Of a stretch of 64,000 bases of DNA, positions 55,582 through 64,000 are shown in pieces. The position numbers were made by a program, and so were the translations under genes. Positions within the stretch are counted from its first letter, which is position 1. Each line of letters starts with the position of its first letter. Under the pieces are notes generated by a model. The model worked only from the letters and a program-made list of their open reading frames with translations, did not search any database and was not told the DNA's origin. Location: the NCBI GenBank assembly GCA_018401435.1, contig JAGYJW010000011.1:102133-166132 (forward strand), given 5' to 3'. This DNA is from Deltaproteobacteria bacterium. GTDB lineage: Bacteria; Myxococcota_A; UBA796; UBA2385.

Positions 55582-55611
55582 CGCCTCGCCGCCTGCGCCC
55601 TCGGAGGCCCC

Positions 55612-56961
55612 GTGCTCCTGCCCCTGCTCCTGCCCCTCTTGACGCTGCACCAAGGCCCCGCCGCCCGGGCCGCAGACGGCGTCGGAATCGACATCCCCCA
55701 CGAGCGCTACCAGCTCGAAAATGGGCTGGACGTCATCCTTCTGCACGACCCGTCGCTGCCGCAGGTCGTGGTCAACACCTGGTATGGGGTGGGCTCCAAG
55801 GACGAGGTCGCCGGGAGGTCGGGCTTCGCCCACCTCTTCGAGCACCTGATGTTCATGGGCACCGAGCGCCTGCCCGGCTCGGGCTTCGACGAGCTGATGG
55901 AGGCCGAAGGCGGCTGGAACAACGCCTGGACCAGCGAAGACGCCACCGACTACTACGATGTGGGCCCCAGCAACCTGCTGCCCACATTGCTGTGGATGGA
56001 GGCCGACCGCATGGACGGGCTGGCCCGCGCCATGACGCGCAAGAAGGTGGACCTGCAGCGGGACGTGGTGCGCAACGAGCGCCGACAGTCCAGCGAGGAC
56101 GAGCCTTATGGCGCCCTGTGGCTGGAGATGCCCGCCATGCTCTACCCGCCGGGCCACCCCTATGCGCACACGGTCATCGGCACCCACGAGGACCTCCAGG
56201 CGGCCTCGGTCGAAGACGTCGTGGCCTTCTTTCAGACCTGGTATGGGCCCAACAACGCGGGCCTGGTGGTGGCGGGCGACTTCGACGTGGCCACCACCAA
56301 GGCCGACATCCAGCGCCTGTTCGGCGGCATCGCCAAGGTGCCCCTGCAAGAGCGGGTGCTGCCAGCGCCGGTGGACAAGCCCCAGAAGGCGCTCTTGGAG
56401 CTGACCGACCAGGTGCAGGTGCCCATGTCGGTCATGTTGTGGCACACCGATGCGGCGCTCAGCCAGGGCGATGCGGTGATGGACGTGCTGGCCGCGGTTC
56501 TGGGCGATGGTCGCTCCAGCCGGCTCTATAGCGCCCTCATCCAGCAGGACAGCCTCGCCCTGGAGGTGGACGCCTACCAGATGAGCGCCATGCTGGGCAG
56601 CGTCTTCATGATCTCCGCCAAGCCCGCCGAAGGCCACGACCTTCCGGCGGTCGAAGCAGCGGTGCAGGCCCAGCTCAGCCGCCTCGCGGCCGAGGGCCCG
56701 ACACCCGAGGAGCTGGACCGCGTGCGCAATGGCATCGAGCTGTCCTTCTTGCGCTCCCTGGAGGACTTGCAGGATCGCGCCGCCAGCCTCAACCGCTACC
56801 GCTACCTCAAAGGCGACCCCGGCTGGGTGAGCCAGGACCTCGCCCGGTACCGGGCTGTGACCGCCGCCGATGTCCAGGCCGCCGCCGCCCGGCTGAGCCC
56901 GGACCGCCGCGCCCTCATCCGCGTCCACGCCGAAGGCGCCGACCGCCCTGGAGTCAAGTGA
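55612..56961 (+). CDS. M16-family zinc protease, active subunit
   Basis: The 449-aa product has a GTG start, a signal peptide (LLPLLLPLLTLHQGPAARA) and the inverted zinc motif HxxEH at H74-E77-H78 (FAHLFEHLMFMGT), with a downstream glutamate in VVRNERRQSSEDEP as third ligand. PYAHTVIGTHEDLQAASVED and GDGRSSRLYSALIQ are family blocks. M16 enzymes of this type are periplasmic or outer-membrane-associated and usually pair with an inactive partner, which is encoded next. Confidence 0.93.
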   Translation: MLLPLLLPLLTLHQGPAARAADGVGIDIPHERYQLENGLDVILLHDPSLPQVVVNTWYGVGSKDEVAGRSGFAHLFEHLMFMGTERLPGSGFDELMEAEGGWNNAWTSEDATDYYDVGPSNLLPTLLWMEADRMDGLARAMTRKKVDLQRDVVRNERRQSSEDEPYGALWLEMPAMLYPPGHPYAHTVIGTHEDLQAASVEDVVAFFQTWYGPNNAGLVVAGDFDVATTKADIQRLFGGIAKVPLQERVLPAPVDKPQKALLELTDQVQVPMSVMLWHTDAALSQGDAVMDVLAAVLGDGRSSRLYSALIQQDSLALEVDAYQMSAMLGSVFMISAKPAEGHDLPAVEAAVQAQLSRLAAEGPTPEELDRVRNGIELSFLRSLEDLQDRAASLNRYRYLKGDPGWVSQDLARYRAVTAADVQAAAARLSPDRRALIRVHAEGADRPGVK

Positions 56962-58376
56962 TGCTGCTGCTCGTCCTGGGCCTGATGGCCTGCGGCCCCA
57001 AGAAGGCCCCCGTCGTGGACCTCCTCGCCGAGCGGCCCCCCGTGGGCCCGCCCCCGGCCTTCCAGCCCCCCGCCGCCGAGAGCTTCCAGCTTGAGAATGG
57101 GCTCACGGTCTGGGTTCTCAGTCGGCCGGACCTGCCGCTGGTGAGCCTGCGCCTGTCCCTGCCCGGGGGTTCGGCGGCGGATCCCGCCGAGCACCCCGGC
57201 CTGACCTACCTCGCCGATGAGATGCTGGTTCACGGCGCAGGCGACCGCGACGCCGCCCAGTATGCAGAGGCCCTGGAGCGGCAGGCCATCGACCTGTGGG
57301 TGGGCACGGACAGCACGCGCACCACCTTCCACCTGGACTGCCACGCCGACCGCTTCGCCGAAGGGCTGGCCTTGATGACCGACGCCCTGCTCGCGCCGCG
57401 CTTCGACGCCGAAGAGCTGGATCGGGTGCGCGCCCAGCAAGAGGGCGACATCCTCGGCCAGCTCGACGATGGCCGCGCGGTCGCCAGCATGGTGGCCTGG
57501 CAGCAGTGGTTCGGCGCGGGCCACCCCCTGGCCCACCCCACCGAAGGCACGGTCTCGGGCATCGCGGGCCTGGGGCCCGACGCCCTCCGGGCCAGCTGGA
57601 CGGGGCGCGCCGTGCCCAGCCGCTCCACCCTGGTGGTCACGGGTGCAGTGGACGCCGCCAGCCTCAAAGACACGCTGGCGTCGCAGTTCTCGGATTGGGT
57701 CGACCCGGCTGAGCCCACCCCGGTGGCCTTGCCCGCCGCCCAGCGGGTGGGGGGCAGCGGCCCCGCCTACTTCCTGGTGGACAAGCCCGAAGCCAGCCAG
57801 TCCGTGCTGCGGGTCCTGCTTCCCGGGTGGACCGCCGACCAGCCCGAGGCGGTGCCCGGCAGCCTCGCGGTGGTGGTGCTCGGCGGCACCTTCACCAGCC
57901 GCCTGAACCGCCTGCTGCGCGAAGAGAAGGGCTACACCTATGGCGCGGGGGCCCGCAGCCTGGACGCCCCGGGCTTTGGGGTGATCGTGGCCAGCACCAA
58001 TGTGCAGCGCGACGTGACCGGTCCGGCCCTGGTGGACCTGCTGGCCGAGCTCAAGAAGCTGCCCGCCGGCATCACCGACGACGAGCTGCGCAAAGCCCAG
58101 GGCGCGCGCCGCACCGAGATGGTCGAAGCCATGTCCACCCGCTCCAGCCTGGCGGACAGCTTGCTCAACCTGGTCGAGAGACGCCTGCCCCCCGATGGCC
58201 TGCAGCGCGAGCTGGAGGCCCTGTCCGCGGCCACTTCAGCGACAGTGGGGGCCACCCTGGCCCGACCCACGCTGGATCGCGCCATTGTCGTGGTCAGCGG
58301 CGATCTCTCCAAGATCCAGGCCCCCCTGTCCGCCGCCGTGCCCGGCCCATGGACGGTGGTGCAGCCCCCCCGGTAG
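56958..58376 (+). CDS. M16-family protease partner, inactive subunit (lipoprotein)
   Basis: The 472-aa protein starts at GTG 56958 or ATG 56961, directly overlapping the preceding stop, and has a lipobox (LLVLGLMAC). In the position of HxxEH it reads YLADEMLVHGA, so zinc cannot be bound. The C-terminal substrate-binding part is well kept (LNRLLREEKGYTYGAGARSL). As in mitochondrial processing peptidase-like pairs, this subunit is expected to bind substrate while the preceding protein cuts. The tight gene coupling supports a heterodimer. Confidence 0.9.
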   Translation: MMLLLVLGLMACGPKKAPVVDLLAERPPVGPPPAFQPPAAESFQLENGLTVWVLSRPDLPLVSLRLSLPGGSAADPAEHPGLTYLADEMLVHGAGDRDAAQYAEALERQAIDLWVGTDSTRTTFHLDCHADRFAEGLALMTDALLAPRFDAEELDRVRAQQEGDILGQLDDGRAVASMVAWQQWFGAGHPLAHPTEGTVSGIAGLGPDALRASWTGRAVPSRSTLVVTGAVDAASLKDTLASQFSDWVDPAEPTPVALPAAQRVGGSGPAYFLVDKPEASQSVLRVLLPGWTADQPEAVPGSLAVVVLGGTFTSRLNRLLREEKGYTYGAGARSLDAPGFGVIVASTNVQRDVTGPALVDLLAELKKLPAGITDDELRKAQGARRTEMVEAMSTRSSLADSLLNLVERRLPPDGLQRELEALSAATSATVGATLARPTLDRAIVVVSGDLSKIQAPLSAAVPGPWTVVQPPR

Positions 58377-58394
58377 TCCAGCGCGGAGCCCCAA

Positions 58395-61300
58395 ATGTCC
58401 GAGGAAGCCGGCCTGATTCCTGGCGTGCCGCACCCGGTGCGGGGACAGCAGCTGCGGCTGCTGCTGACGCCCCAGCCCCTGCGCCCCGAGGAGCACCGCG
58501 CCCTGGCCACCCTCGCGGCCAGCGCGGTGAACCGGGGATGGCGCAGCGTGGCCAGCCTGCGGGTGATGGCCCTGGACGGGCCCGCGGGCGAGGTGGCCGC
58601 GGCCTTCCTCACCTATGGCGACCCCGACCTCGATCTCGTCGAATTGCCCCAGGTGCTCGCCCTGCTCGACGATCTGGAGCAGCAGGTTCCCGGCTGCGGG
58701 CTCAGCCTGCACGATCCTGCCGCGCTCTTGGGCAGGTTGAATGGCCGCTTTGCGCTTCCCAGCACCGATGGCAGCCCGCTGCAGGCCCTCCCGGCCCTGG
58801 ACCCGGCCTGGCGCCCCGACCCCCGCGAGATCCTGCTGCCCCCGCCGATCTCCCCGGCCCGCGCCTGCCGATGCTGCGGGGCGCCGCGCACGGAGGGAGC
58901 TGGCCGACCTGCTCCAGGTGATCGCCCGGGTGGGGCCCCAGCGGGGGCTGCTGCGCGCAGGGGCCGCGCCCGGCGTGCGCCACCTGGGTCGCCTGGAGGC
59001 CCTGGCCAGCGCGGGGGTGCTGGGCGGCGCCGCGGCGTCCCTGCTCGCCGATCTGGCCCGCCGGGAGCTGGTGGAGGGCGACTCCCTGGAGGATATCGCC
59101 GAGCGCCTGATCGAGACGGGCGACCGCACCGAGCGGGCGGCCGCCCGGGACCTGATGGCGGTGCTGCGGCGCTCGACCGTGGCCGAAAAGACCGACCCCT
59201 GGGTCGAACCCGCCCCCGGGGCCGTCACCTGGCCCCTGGTGGAGGCCCTGGGCGCCGACCTGCTGGCCCGGCCCTCCTTGGACGCGGGCGGAGACAGCGA
59301 GGGGCCCCAGTGGGAGGACGACCTGCTCGGGGATGACCTGCTGCTGCTGGACCCCGACACCGAGGTGCCCGAGAGCCCCATCGGCCAGGCCATCCGGTCC
59401 TTGCCCGACGCCCACCGCATGGAGGCCGCGCGGGGGCTGATCGGCCAGCCCGACTTCGCCCGCCTGGCCCTGGGCGCCCTGTCGGGCTCGGACCCGGCGG
59501 CGGCGGGGGCCTGCCTGCTGCTCAGCCAGCAGATCTGGCCGCCCAACGCCATTCCGGGGCTGCTGGCCGCCTTGGGGCGGGTCGCGGCGTCGGACCGCTC
59601 CTGGCCCGTGCGGGCGCTGGCCGCCAGGCCGCGGCCGGTTCGGGGCGCAACGACGCGGCCCCTGTTGATCGCCCTGCTTCAAGACCCCGAGCCGGTGGTG
59701 GCCGCACCGCGGTGCGGGGCCTCGCCAGGTGCCCGGCGCGCCCGCCCGCCGCGCGGTGCGCGCCGCCTGGATCACCCCCGCCTTGCGGCCCACGCCTAGC
59801 CGCGGCGGGCGATGCCGGGGATGCCGGCGCATTCGGGCCTGCGCTCTCCCGGGCCGACCACGAGGACGCCGACATCCGCCGTGCCGCCGCCCGACACCTC
59901 GACCGCATCGGCGGCCGTCGGGCCTTGCCCGCCCTCAAGCGCCTTCACGCCAGCGACGACTCCTGGCAGGTCCAGCTCGAAGCCGCCGGGGCCCTGGCCC
60001 GCCAGGCCAGCGTCGCAGACCTGCGCGAGCTGTTGGAGAGCGACGATGCCGACGTGCTCGCGCGGGTGGTGCGGGCCCTGGGAGAGGCTGACAGGGCGGA
60101 CGCCTTCGCCCTGCTCGAACAGGCCGCGCGGCACCTGCGCTCTTCGGTGAGAGAGGCCACCGCCGAGGATCGGCCACCTGGGCCTGCCCTCGGGCACCGC
60201 CCCGCTGCTGGAGATGCTGTCGGATGCCAACCCCGACGTGCGCCTGGGCGCGCTGCGGGCGCTGGCGCGCTGCGGCGATCGCCGGGCGGTGCACAGCCTG
60301 CGTCGGCAAGCCGGCCGCCGGGACGAGACCGGGCGACCGCCCGCCGCAGCCTGCGCAGCGGCCGCCTGCTGCGCCTGCCCCCGCCCGATGGTCGGGTCCG
60401 CCTGCGCGCCCTGGCCGAAAACCCGCTCAGCGTCAGCGCTCAGCACGAGGATCCGCGGGACCCTGCGCGCCGTCGGCTTGTCGGCCACCTGCACCGACCG
60501 CAGCCTGGAGGCCAGCGGCAATCGGGGCCGGGGACCTCGCCGACCTCCAGCGCGTCGCCCCGCCATCGAGGCCCTGGATCGCGCGAGCGCCGGGCCTGCG
60601 CTGGAGCGTGCGCGATGGCCTCTCCGCCATTCGCCAGGCGGGCCGGCGCTGGACCGTGTCCGCCGCAGGTGCCGTGGCCCGTGCCGCCGGCTGGTTCAGA
60701 AGAGTCCTTGCCTGCCCCCTCCGAGCGCCCTCCCCTCGCCCCTCGCCGGCATGGAGGCGGCTTCGAGCCCCCTACCGGTATCGGTCGTGCGCCACGTCAA
60801 GGGCCGGGAGCAGGTGCGCATCGCGGTGGACCCGCGCCGGGCCGGCGATCCCAGGACCACCGGGGAGGTGCCCGGAACGCCTGCCCGCAGCTTGTGAATG
60901 AAGACGAGGACCTCATCTTGGACGAGGTGGAGGAGGCTGGTGGCCGGGCCCCCGCCCCGACGAGACCACCGGCGCGATGCAGCCACCAGCCCCTCTCAGC
61001 CCCAGCCCCGCACCGGCGGCAGCCTCTGGGAGGAGCTGCTGAGCGAGCCCGCGCGCCCGCCGCCTTGGATGCCCTGGCCGCCCGGGGACTGGAGGCCGGC
61101 GAGCCCGAGCAGCTGCTGACCTGGCTGGGATCGGGGCTGCCAGGCATCATGGTGGCGGCCTGCCGCGTGGCCCTGGCCACCGACCACCACGCGGCGGTGC
61201 CGCCATGCCGCCGCGGCCGGTCACAGCGACCGCACGGTCCGGATCACCGTGGCAGAGGCCCTGGGCGCCCTGGGTGCCGATCAGCCGAGCCTGGCCGGCG

Positions 61301-61434
61301 ACGCCCTGGCCCGATTGGCGGCGGATCCCGATGCGCCGGTGCAAGAGGCCGCCCAGCTGGCCCAGGTGCGCCTTGCCGGGGCCGCAGCCGCCGCCCCCTC
61401 GCCAGCCCCGCCCCCTTCGCCCCCGGACCGGTAG
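58395..61434 (+). pseudogene. Long HEAT-repeat protein, multiply frameshifted
   Basis: An N-terminal domain without known match (MSEEAGLIPGVPHPVRGQQL then LRLLLTPQPLRPEEHRALAT) runs to about 58860. Later frames give RRELADLLQVIARVGPQRGL, ALASAGVLGGAAASLLADLA, DIRRAAARHLDRIGGRRALP, LEAAGALARQASVADLRELL, NPDVRLGALRALARCGDRRA and ITVAEALGALGADQPSLAGD, which are HEAT-like repeats expected in a roughly 1,000-residue protein. Eight or more frame changes are needed between 58860 and 61250. There is no signal peptide, so it is probably cytoplasmic and a protein-binding scaffold. It ends in a Pro/Ala-rich tail at 61434. Confidence 0.65.
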
Positions 61435-61489
61435 CCGGGCAGCGTGCTATCCTGTGCCCTCGCACCCTTCGGTTCCCGAGGAGGTTTCG

Positions 61490-63571
61490 ATGCGTCCCCT
61501 CTCCCCGCTGTTGGCCTTGCTGGTCGGCGGTTGCACCTGGATCAGCTCCGCCGACCTCGAGGGTCGCCGCACCACCATGGACGACGACGGCGACGGCTTC
61601 GTCAAGAGCCAGGACTGCGACGACGCCGACGCCAAGATCAACCCCGACGCCGAAGAGATCTGGTACGACGGCATCGACTCCGATTGCGGCCAGGACGACG
61701 ACTTCGACGCCGACAAGGACGGCTATATCGCAGATGAGTATGTGGGCCTCCCCACCGCAGGGGTCGAGGCTTCGGGCCTGCTACCGGGCGGTGATTGTGA
61801 CGATGAAGACGCCGCAGTCAACCCCGAGGCCACCGATGTGCTCTATGACGGCATCGACACCGACTGCCGCGGCAACGACGACTATGATGCCGATGGCGAC
61901 GGCTTTGTTCCCGACGAATATGCCAACCTGAGCACCCGCTATGTCGACAGCTCGGGGGCCCTGCCCGCCGGCGACTGCGACGATGAGCGCGACGACGTGC
62001 ACCCCGGCGCCGCCGACGCCTGGTATGACGGCGTGGACAACGACTGTGCGGGCGACGACGACTACGACGCCGACGCCGACGGCTATGTGCCCGACCTCTA
62101 CGTCAACCTCACCACCCGCTATGTGAGCGGCTCGGGCACCTTGCCCGGCGGCGACTGCGACGACTCCGACCCCGTCACCAACCCCTCCCCCACCACGGTG
62201 GACAGCTGGTATGACGGCTGGGACACCGACTGCGCGGGCGACGACGACTTCGACCAGGACCTCGACGGCTTCGTGGATGACGCCAATTTCGGGCGGGTGA
62301 CCGAAGACGCGTCGGGGGCCATCCTGGGCACCGGCGCGCTGCCCGGCGGCGACTGCGACGACGGCAACGACGCCGTCTTCCCGGGTGCCACCGAGACCAT
62401 CAGCGATGCCACCGACTATGACTGCGATGGCAGCGCCTCGACCTTCGTGATGGCCCCCCTCGAAGACTTCTCGGACGCGCTCTACAGCCTGGACTGGGCG
62501 GCACCCGGCGACCTCGTCTTTGACGCGAACGCCGACAGCGTCTACCTCTCGGTGCGCACGCCCGAGGTCGTGGTCACCCGCGACAGCGCCAGCGGCCCCC
62601 TCAGCCCCAGCACCTACTACGAGAGCGCCTTCGCCTTTGGTTCAGACCGGCGCGACCCCGAGAGCGGCATCGTCGATATCGCCGATTGGTGGCGATATAC
62701 CGGCGCTTCAGCCCCCTACTCCGTCACCGAAGGCCACGACTTCATCGCCGAAGACGACGCCCTCTACGGCCTGGTCGGGTTGCAGCTGGCCACCGGTCGG
62801 GCCTTGCGCATGAATGGCTACGACTTGTCTGATGGCTCCCGCTTCGGGCAGTCCAGCCGGTTGACCTTCGGGGGCAGCAGCGTGCTGCCCGACTTCGAAG
62901 ACATGAGCCTGATGCGCGACAGCAGCGGCAACCTGCACGCCGCCGCCTGCGAGTCCAGCCAGGGCATCCTGCATTATCTTCGGGCTGACCCCGCCACCCT
63001 CGAGGCCAACAGCCTGGTCGAACAGGAGCTCTACAGCGGCATCTCCATGCAGAGCTGTGAGCTGGTCGCCAACGGCACCCTGCTGGGCCGAGGCGCCACA
63101 GGCCTCGAGACCTGGGGCTTCGACATTACGGGCCTGCCGCCCACCTTCAGCCAGACCTCGGTCAACAGCACAAGCTCCCCGCTCGAGCTGGAGGTGCTCA
63201 GCCGGGGCTCCAGCCGCTTCACGGTGATGGCCGATGTGGTGAGCCAGAGCATCGTGATCCTGGACACCGCCGGCAGCCCCGATGTGCTCACCACCCACGG
63301 AACGCCGCGCAGCCTGCACGCGGCCTTCGTCAACGGCGGCGTCGGCAACCCCGACATCGTGGTGGCCTATGCCAACAACACCGGCCAGGCCTGGTTTGTG
63401 CGCTATACCACGTCGACGGGGCTCTTCACCGAGTACCAGCTGGCCACCGGTGGGGTCCAGGCCCTCGACGTGGCGGTCTTCATCGACACCGAGCCCACCT
63501 CGGGCGACGAATATGTCCTGGCCGCTGTGGCGGGCCTCACCGACCTGCACTTCGGGTGGGGCTGGTACTGA
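61490..63571 (+). CDS. MopE-type metal-binding-repeat lipoprotein
   Basis: The 693-aa lipoprotein (lipobox ALLVGGC; AGGAGG upstream of ATG) carries five repeats of the form DxDGDGF....GDCDDxxxxxxPxAxExxxDGxDxDC between residues about 30 and 320, for example QDCDDADAKINPDAEEIWYD. These acidic units match the putative metal-binding MopE motif that is abundant in myxobacteria. The C-terminal 370 residues look like a beta-propeller (repeated LVFDANADSVYLSVRTPEVV style blades). It is probably anchored at the outer membrane facing out. The function is unknown. Confidence 0.85.
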   Translation: MRPLSPLLALLVGGCTWISSADLEGRRTTMDDDGDGFVKSQDCDDADAKINPDAEEIWYDGIDSDCGQDDDFDADKDGYIADEYVGLPTAGVEASGLLPGGDCDDEDAAVNPEATDVLYDGIDTDCRGNDDYDADGDGFVPDEYANLSTRYVDSSGALPAGDCDDERDDVHPGAADAWYDGVDNDCAGDDDYDADADGYVPDLYVNLTTRYVSGSGTLPGGDCDDSDPVTNPSPTTVDSWYDGWDTDCAGDDDFDQDLDGFVDDANFGRVTEDASGAILGTGALPGGDCDDGNDAVFPGATETISDATDYDCDGSASTFVMAPLEDFSDALYSLDWAAPGDLVFDANADSVYLSVRTPEVVVTRDSASGPLSPSTYYESAFAFGSDRRDPESGIVDIADWWRYTGASAPYSVTEGHDFIAEDDALYGLVGLQLATGRALRMNGYDLSDGSRFGQSSRLTFGGSSVLPDFEDMSLMRDSSGNLHAAACESSQGILHYLRADPATLEANSLVEQELYSGISMQSCELVANGTLLGRGATGLETWGFDITGLPPTFSQTSVNSTSSPLELEVLSRGSSRFTVMADVVSQSIVILDTAGSPDVLTTHGTPRSLHAAFVNGGVGNPDIVVAYANNTGQAWFVRYTTSTGLFTEYQLATGGVQALDVAVFIDTEPTSGDEYVLAAVAGLTDLHFGWGWY

Positions 63572-63605
63572 AGCCCGCGCTCCGCTGGTGCTGAAGCCCG
63601 CGCTC
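63561..63605. repeat. Short direct repeat after the MopE lipoprotein gene
   Basis: GCTGGTACTGAAGCCCGCGCTC (split as 63561-63580 plus TC) recurs as GCTGGTGCTGAAGCCCGCGCTC from 63584, one mismatch in 22 bases. The first copy covers the stop codon of the lipoprotein gene. It is probably a small tandem duplication with no known function. Confidence 0.6.
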
Positions 63606-63999
63606 AGGGCGCGGGGCCGGAGGCGTTGGCCGGGACGCTGTCCAGGCCGCGCACATGGAAGACGCGCCGCGTGCGAGCCCCCTCGTCGTCTTCGACCATG
63701 ACCACCAGGCTGTGGGGCCCTGGCGGGATCTCCACCGGCAGCTCCATCCGGGTCTTCTTGCCCGTGCCCGCCTGCCAGGCGATCTTGTCGCGGTCCAGCC
63801 AGGTGGTGATCGAGCTGACGCCGCGATCGTCGGTGGCGTCCAGGCGCAGCAGGATGCGGCCCGGAGAGACCACCGTGGGCGGGGCCTCGCCCAGCAGCCG
63901 CGGGGGCTGGCGCACCACATAGCTGCCATTGATGGGGATCTCGATGGGCAGCCGCAAGATGGCGCCTTGAACGCCCGCGTCCACCCGCAGCTCCACATC
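63604..63999 (-). CDS. C-terminal part of a protein leaving the window
   Basis: The minus-strand frame is open to the edge of the window (first full codon 63999-63997), so only the last 131 residues are seen. They form beta-sandwich-like strands (VVSPGRILLRLDATDDRGVS, then ITTWLDRDKIAWQAGTG, ELPVEIPPGPHSLVVMVEDD). This pattern of a terminal domain describing a reaction to a dynamic change is common at the end of myxobacterial secreted proteins such as PDZ/S41 peptidases, but the catalytic part is outside the window and no family can be assigned. Confidence 0.65.
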   Translation of the reverse strand, partial: DVELRVDAGVQGAILRLPIEIPINGSYVVRQPPRLLGEAPPTVVSPGRILLRLDATDDRGVSSITTWLDRDKIAWQAGTGKKTRMELPVEIPPGPHSLVVMVEDDEGARTRRVFHVRGLDSVPANASGPAP

Positions 64000-64000
64000 C

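Overview
The window is GC-rich, densely packed bacterial DNA with short gaps and many ATGA or GTGA start/stop overlaps. Several features point to a Myxococcota-like (deltaproteobacterial) organism: two long secreted proteins end in a Cys-containing, hydrophobic, arginine-rich tail like the MYXO-CTERM sorting signal; there is a five-repeat MopE-type metal-binding lipoprotein; VWA-domain and other lipoproteins are common; and receiver-rich signalling genes are abundant. No rRNA, tRNA or CRISPR was recognised, and no species can be named.

Region 1 (1-13.7 kb) is one translationally coupled signalling array. Six genes carry about twelve receiver domains, a GGDEF diguanylate cyclase, a four-PAS HisKA_2 kinase, two receiver-containing kinases and an EAL phosphodiesterase. 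The last gene is split by an insertion at 9029-12596 with a 9-bp target duplication (TTCGAGGTT). Removing the insertion rejoins a receiver to the EAL domain exactly in frame (predicted 1,191 aa).

Region 2 (13.8-22.8 kb, minus strand) encodes an unusual surface module: a beta-solenoid or tail-fibre-like protein followed by four paralogous small lipoproteins. Each lipoprotein has 15-16 Gly-X-Y (collagen-like) triplets and two Cys-Cys-Pro modules. The third lipoprotein gene is split by a 4,993-bp IS66-bordered element with 8-bp TCAAAACC duplications. Removing it restores a 178-aa frame. The element carries frameshifted tnpA, tnpB and tnpC plus a second, oppositely oriented large transposase.

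Region 3 (22.9-41.5 kb) has mixed content: an MmgE/PrpD gene with an in-frame amber codon, a FadL-type porin, a subtilisin, an LPG-synthase-like flippase, moaD-moaE-trmB, secreted VWA and MYXO-CTERM-like proteins, a frameshifted Ser/Thr pseudokinase, a lower-GC lipoprotein gene, and ahpC followed by a clear rho-independent terminator.

Region 4 (41.5-64 kb) is largely core: a secreted purple-acid-phosphatase-like enzyme, sodB and murG, then the run ftsH-folP-cdaA-cdaR-glmM-pdxJ-nnr, which includes the conserved c-di-AMP cluster cdaA-cdaR-glmM. It continues with tilS, a HEAT-cyclophilin fusion, an M16 peptidase pair (active plus inactive), a long HEAT-repeat protein, the MopE lipoprotein and the 3' end of a gene leaving the window.

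A caution applies throughout. Many otherwise convincing genes (nnr, tilS, both HEAT genes, the pseudokinase and all transposases) contain frameshifts although their protein similarity continues in the next frame. This looks more like indel errors in the assembled sequence than real decay, so 'pseudogene' labels should be read as 'frame broken as given'.
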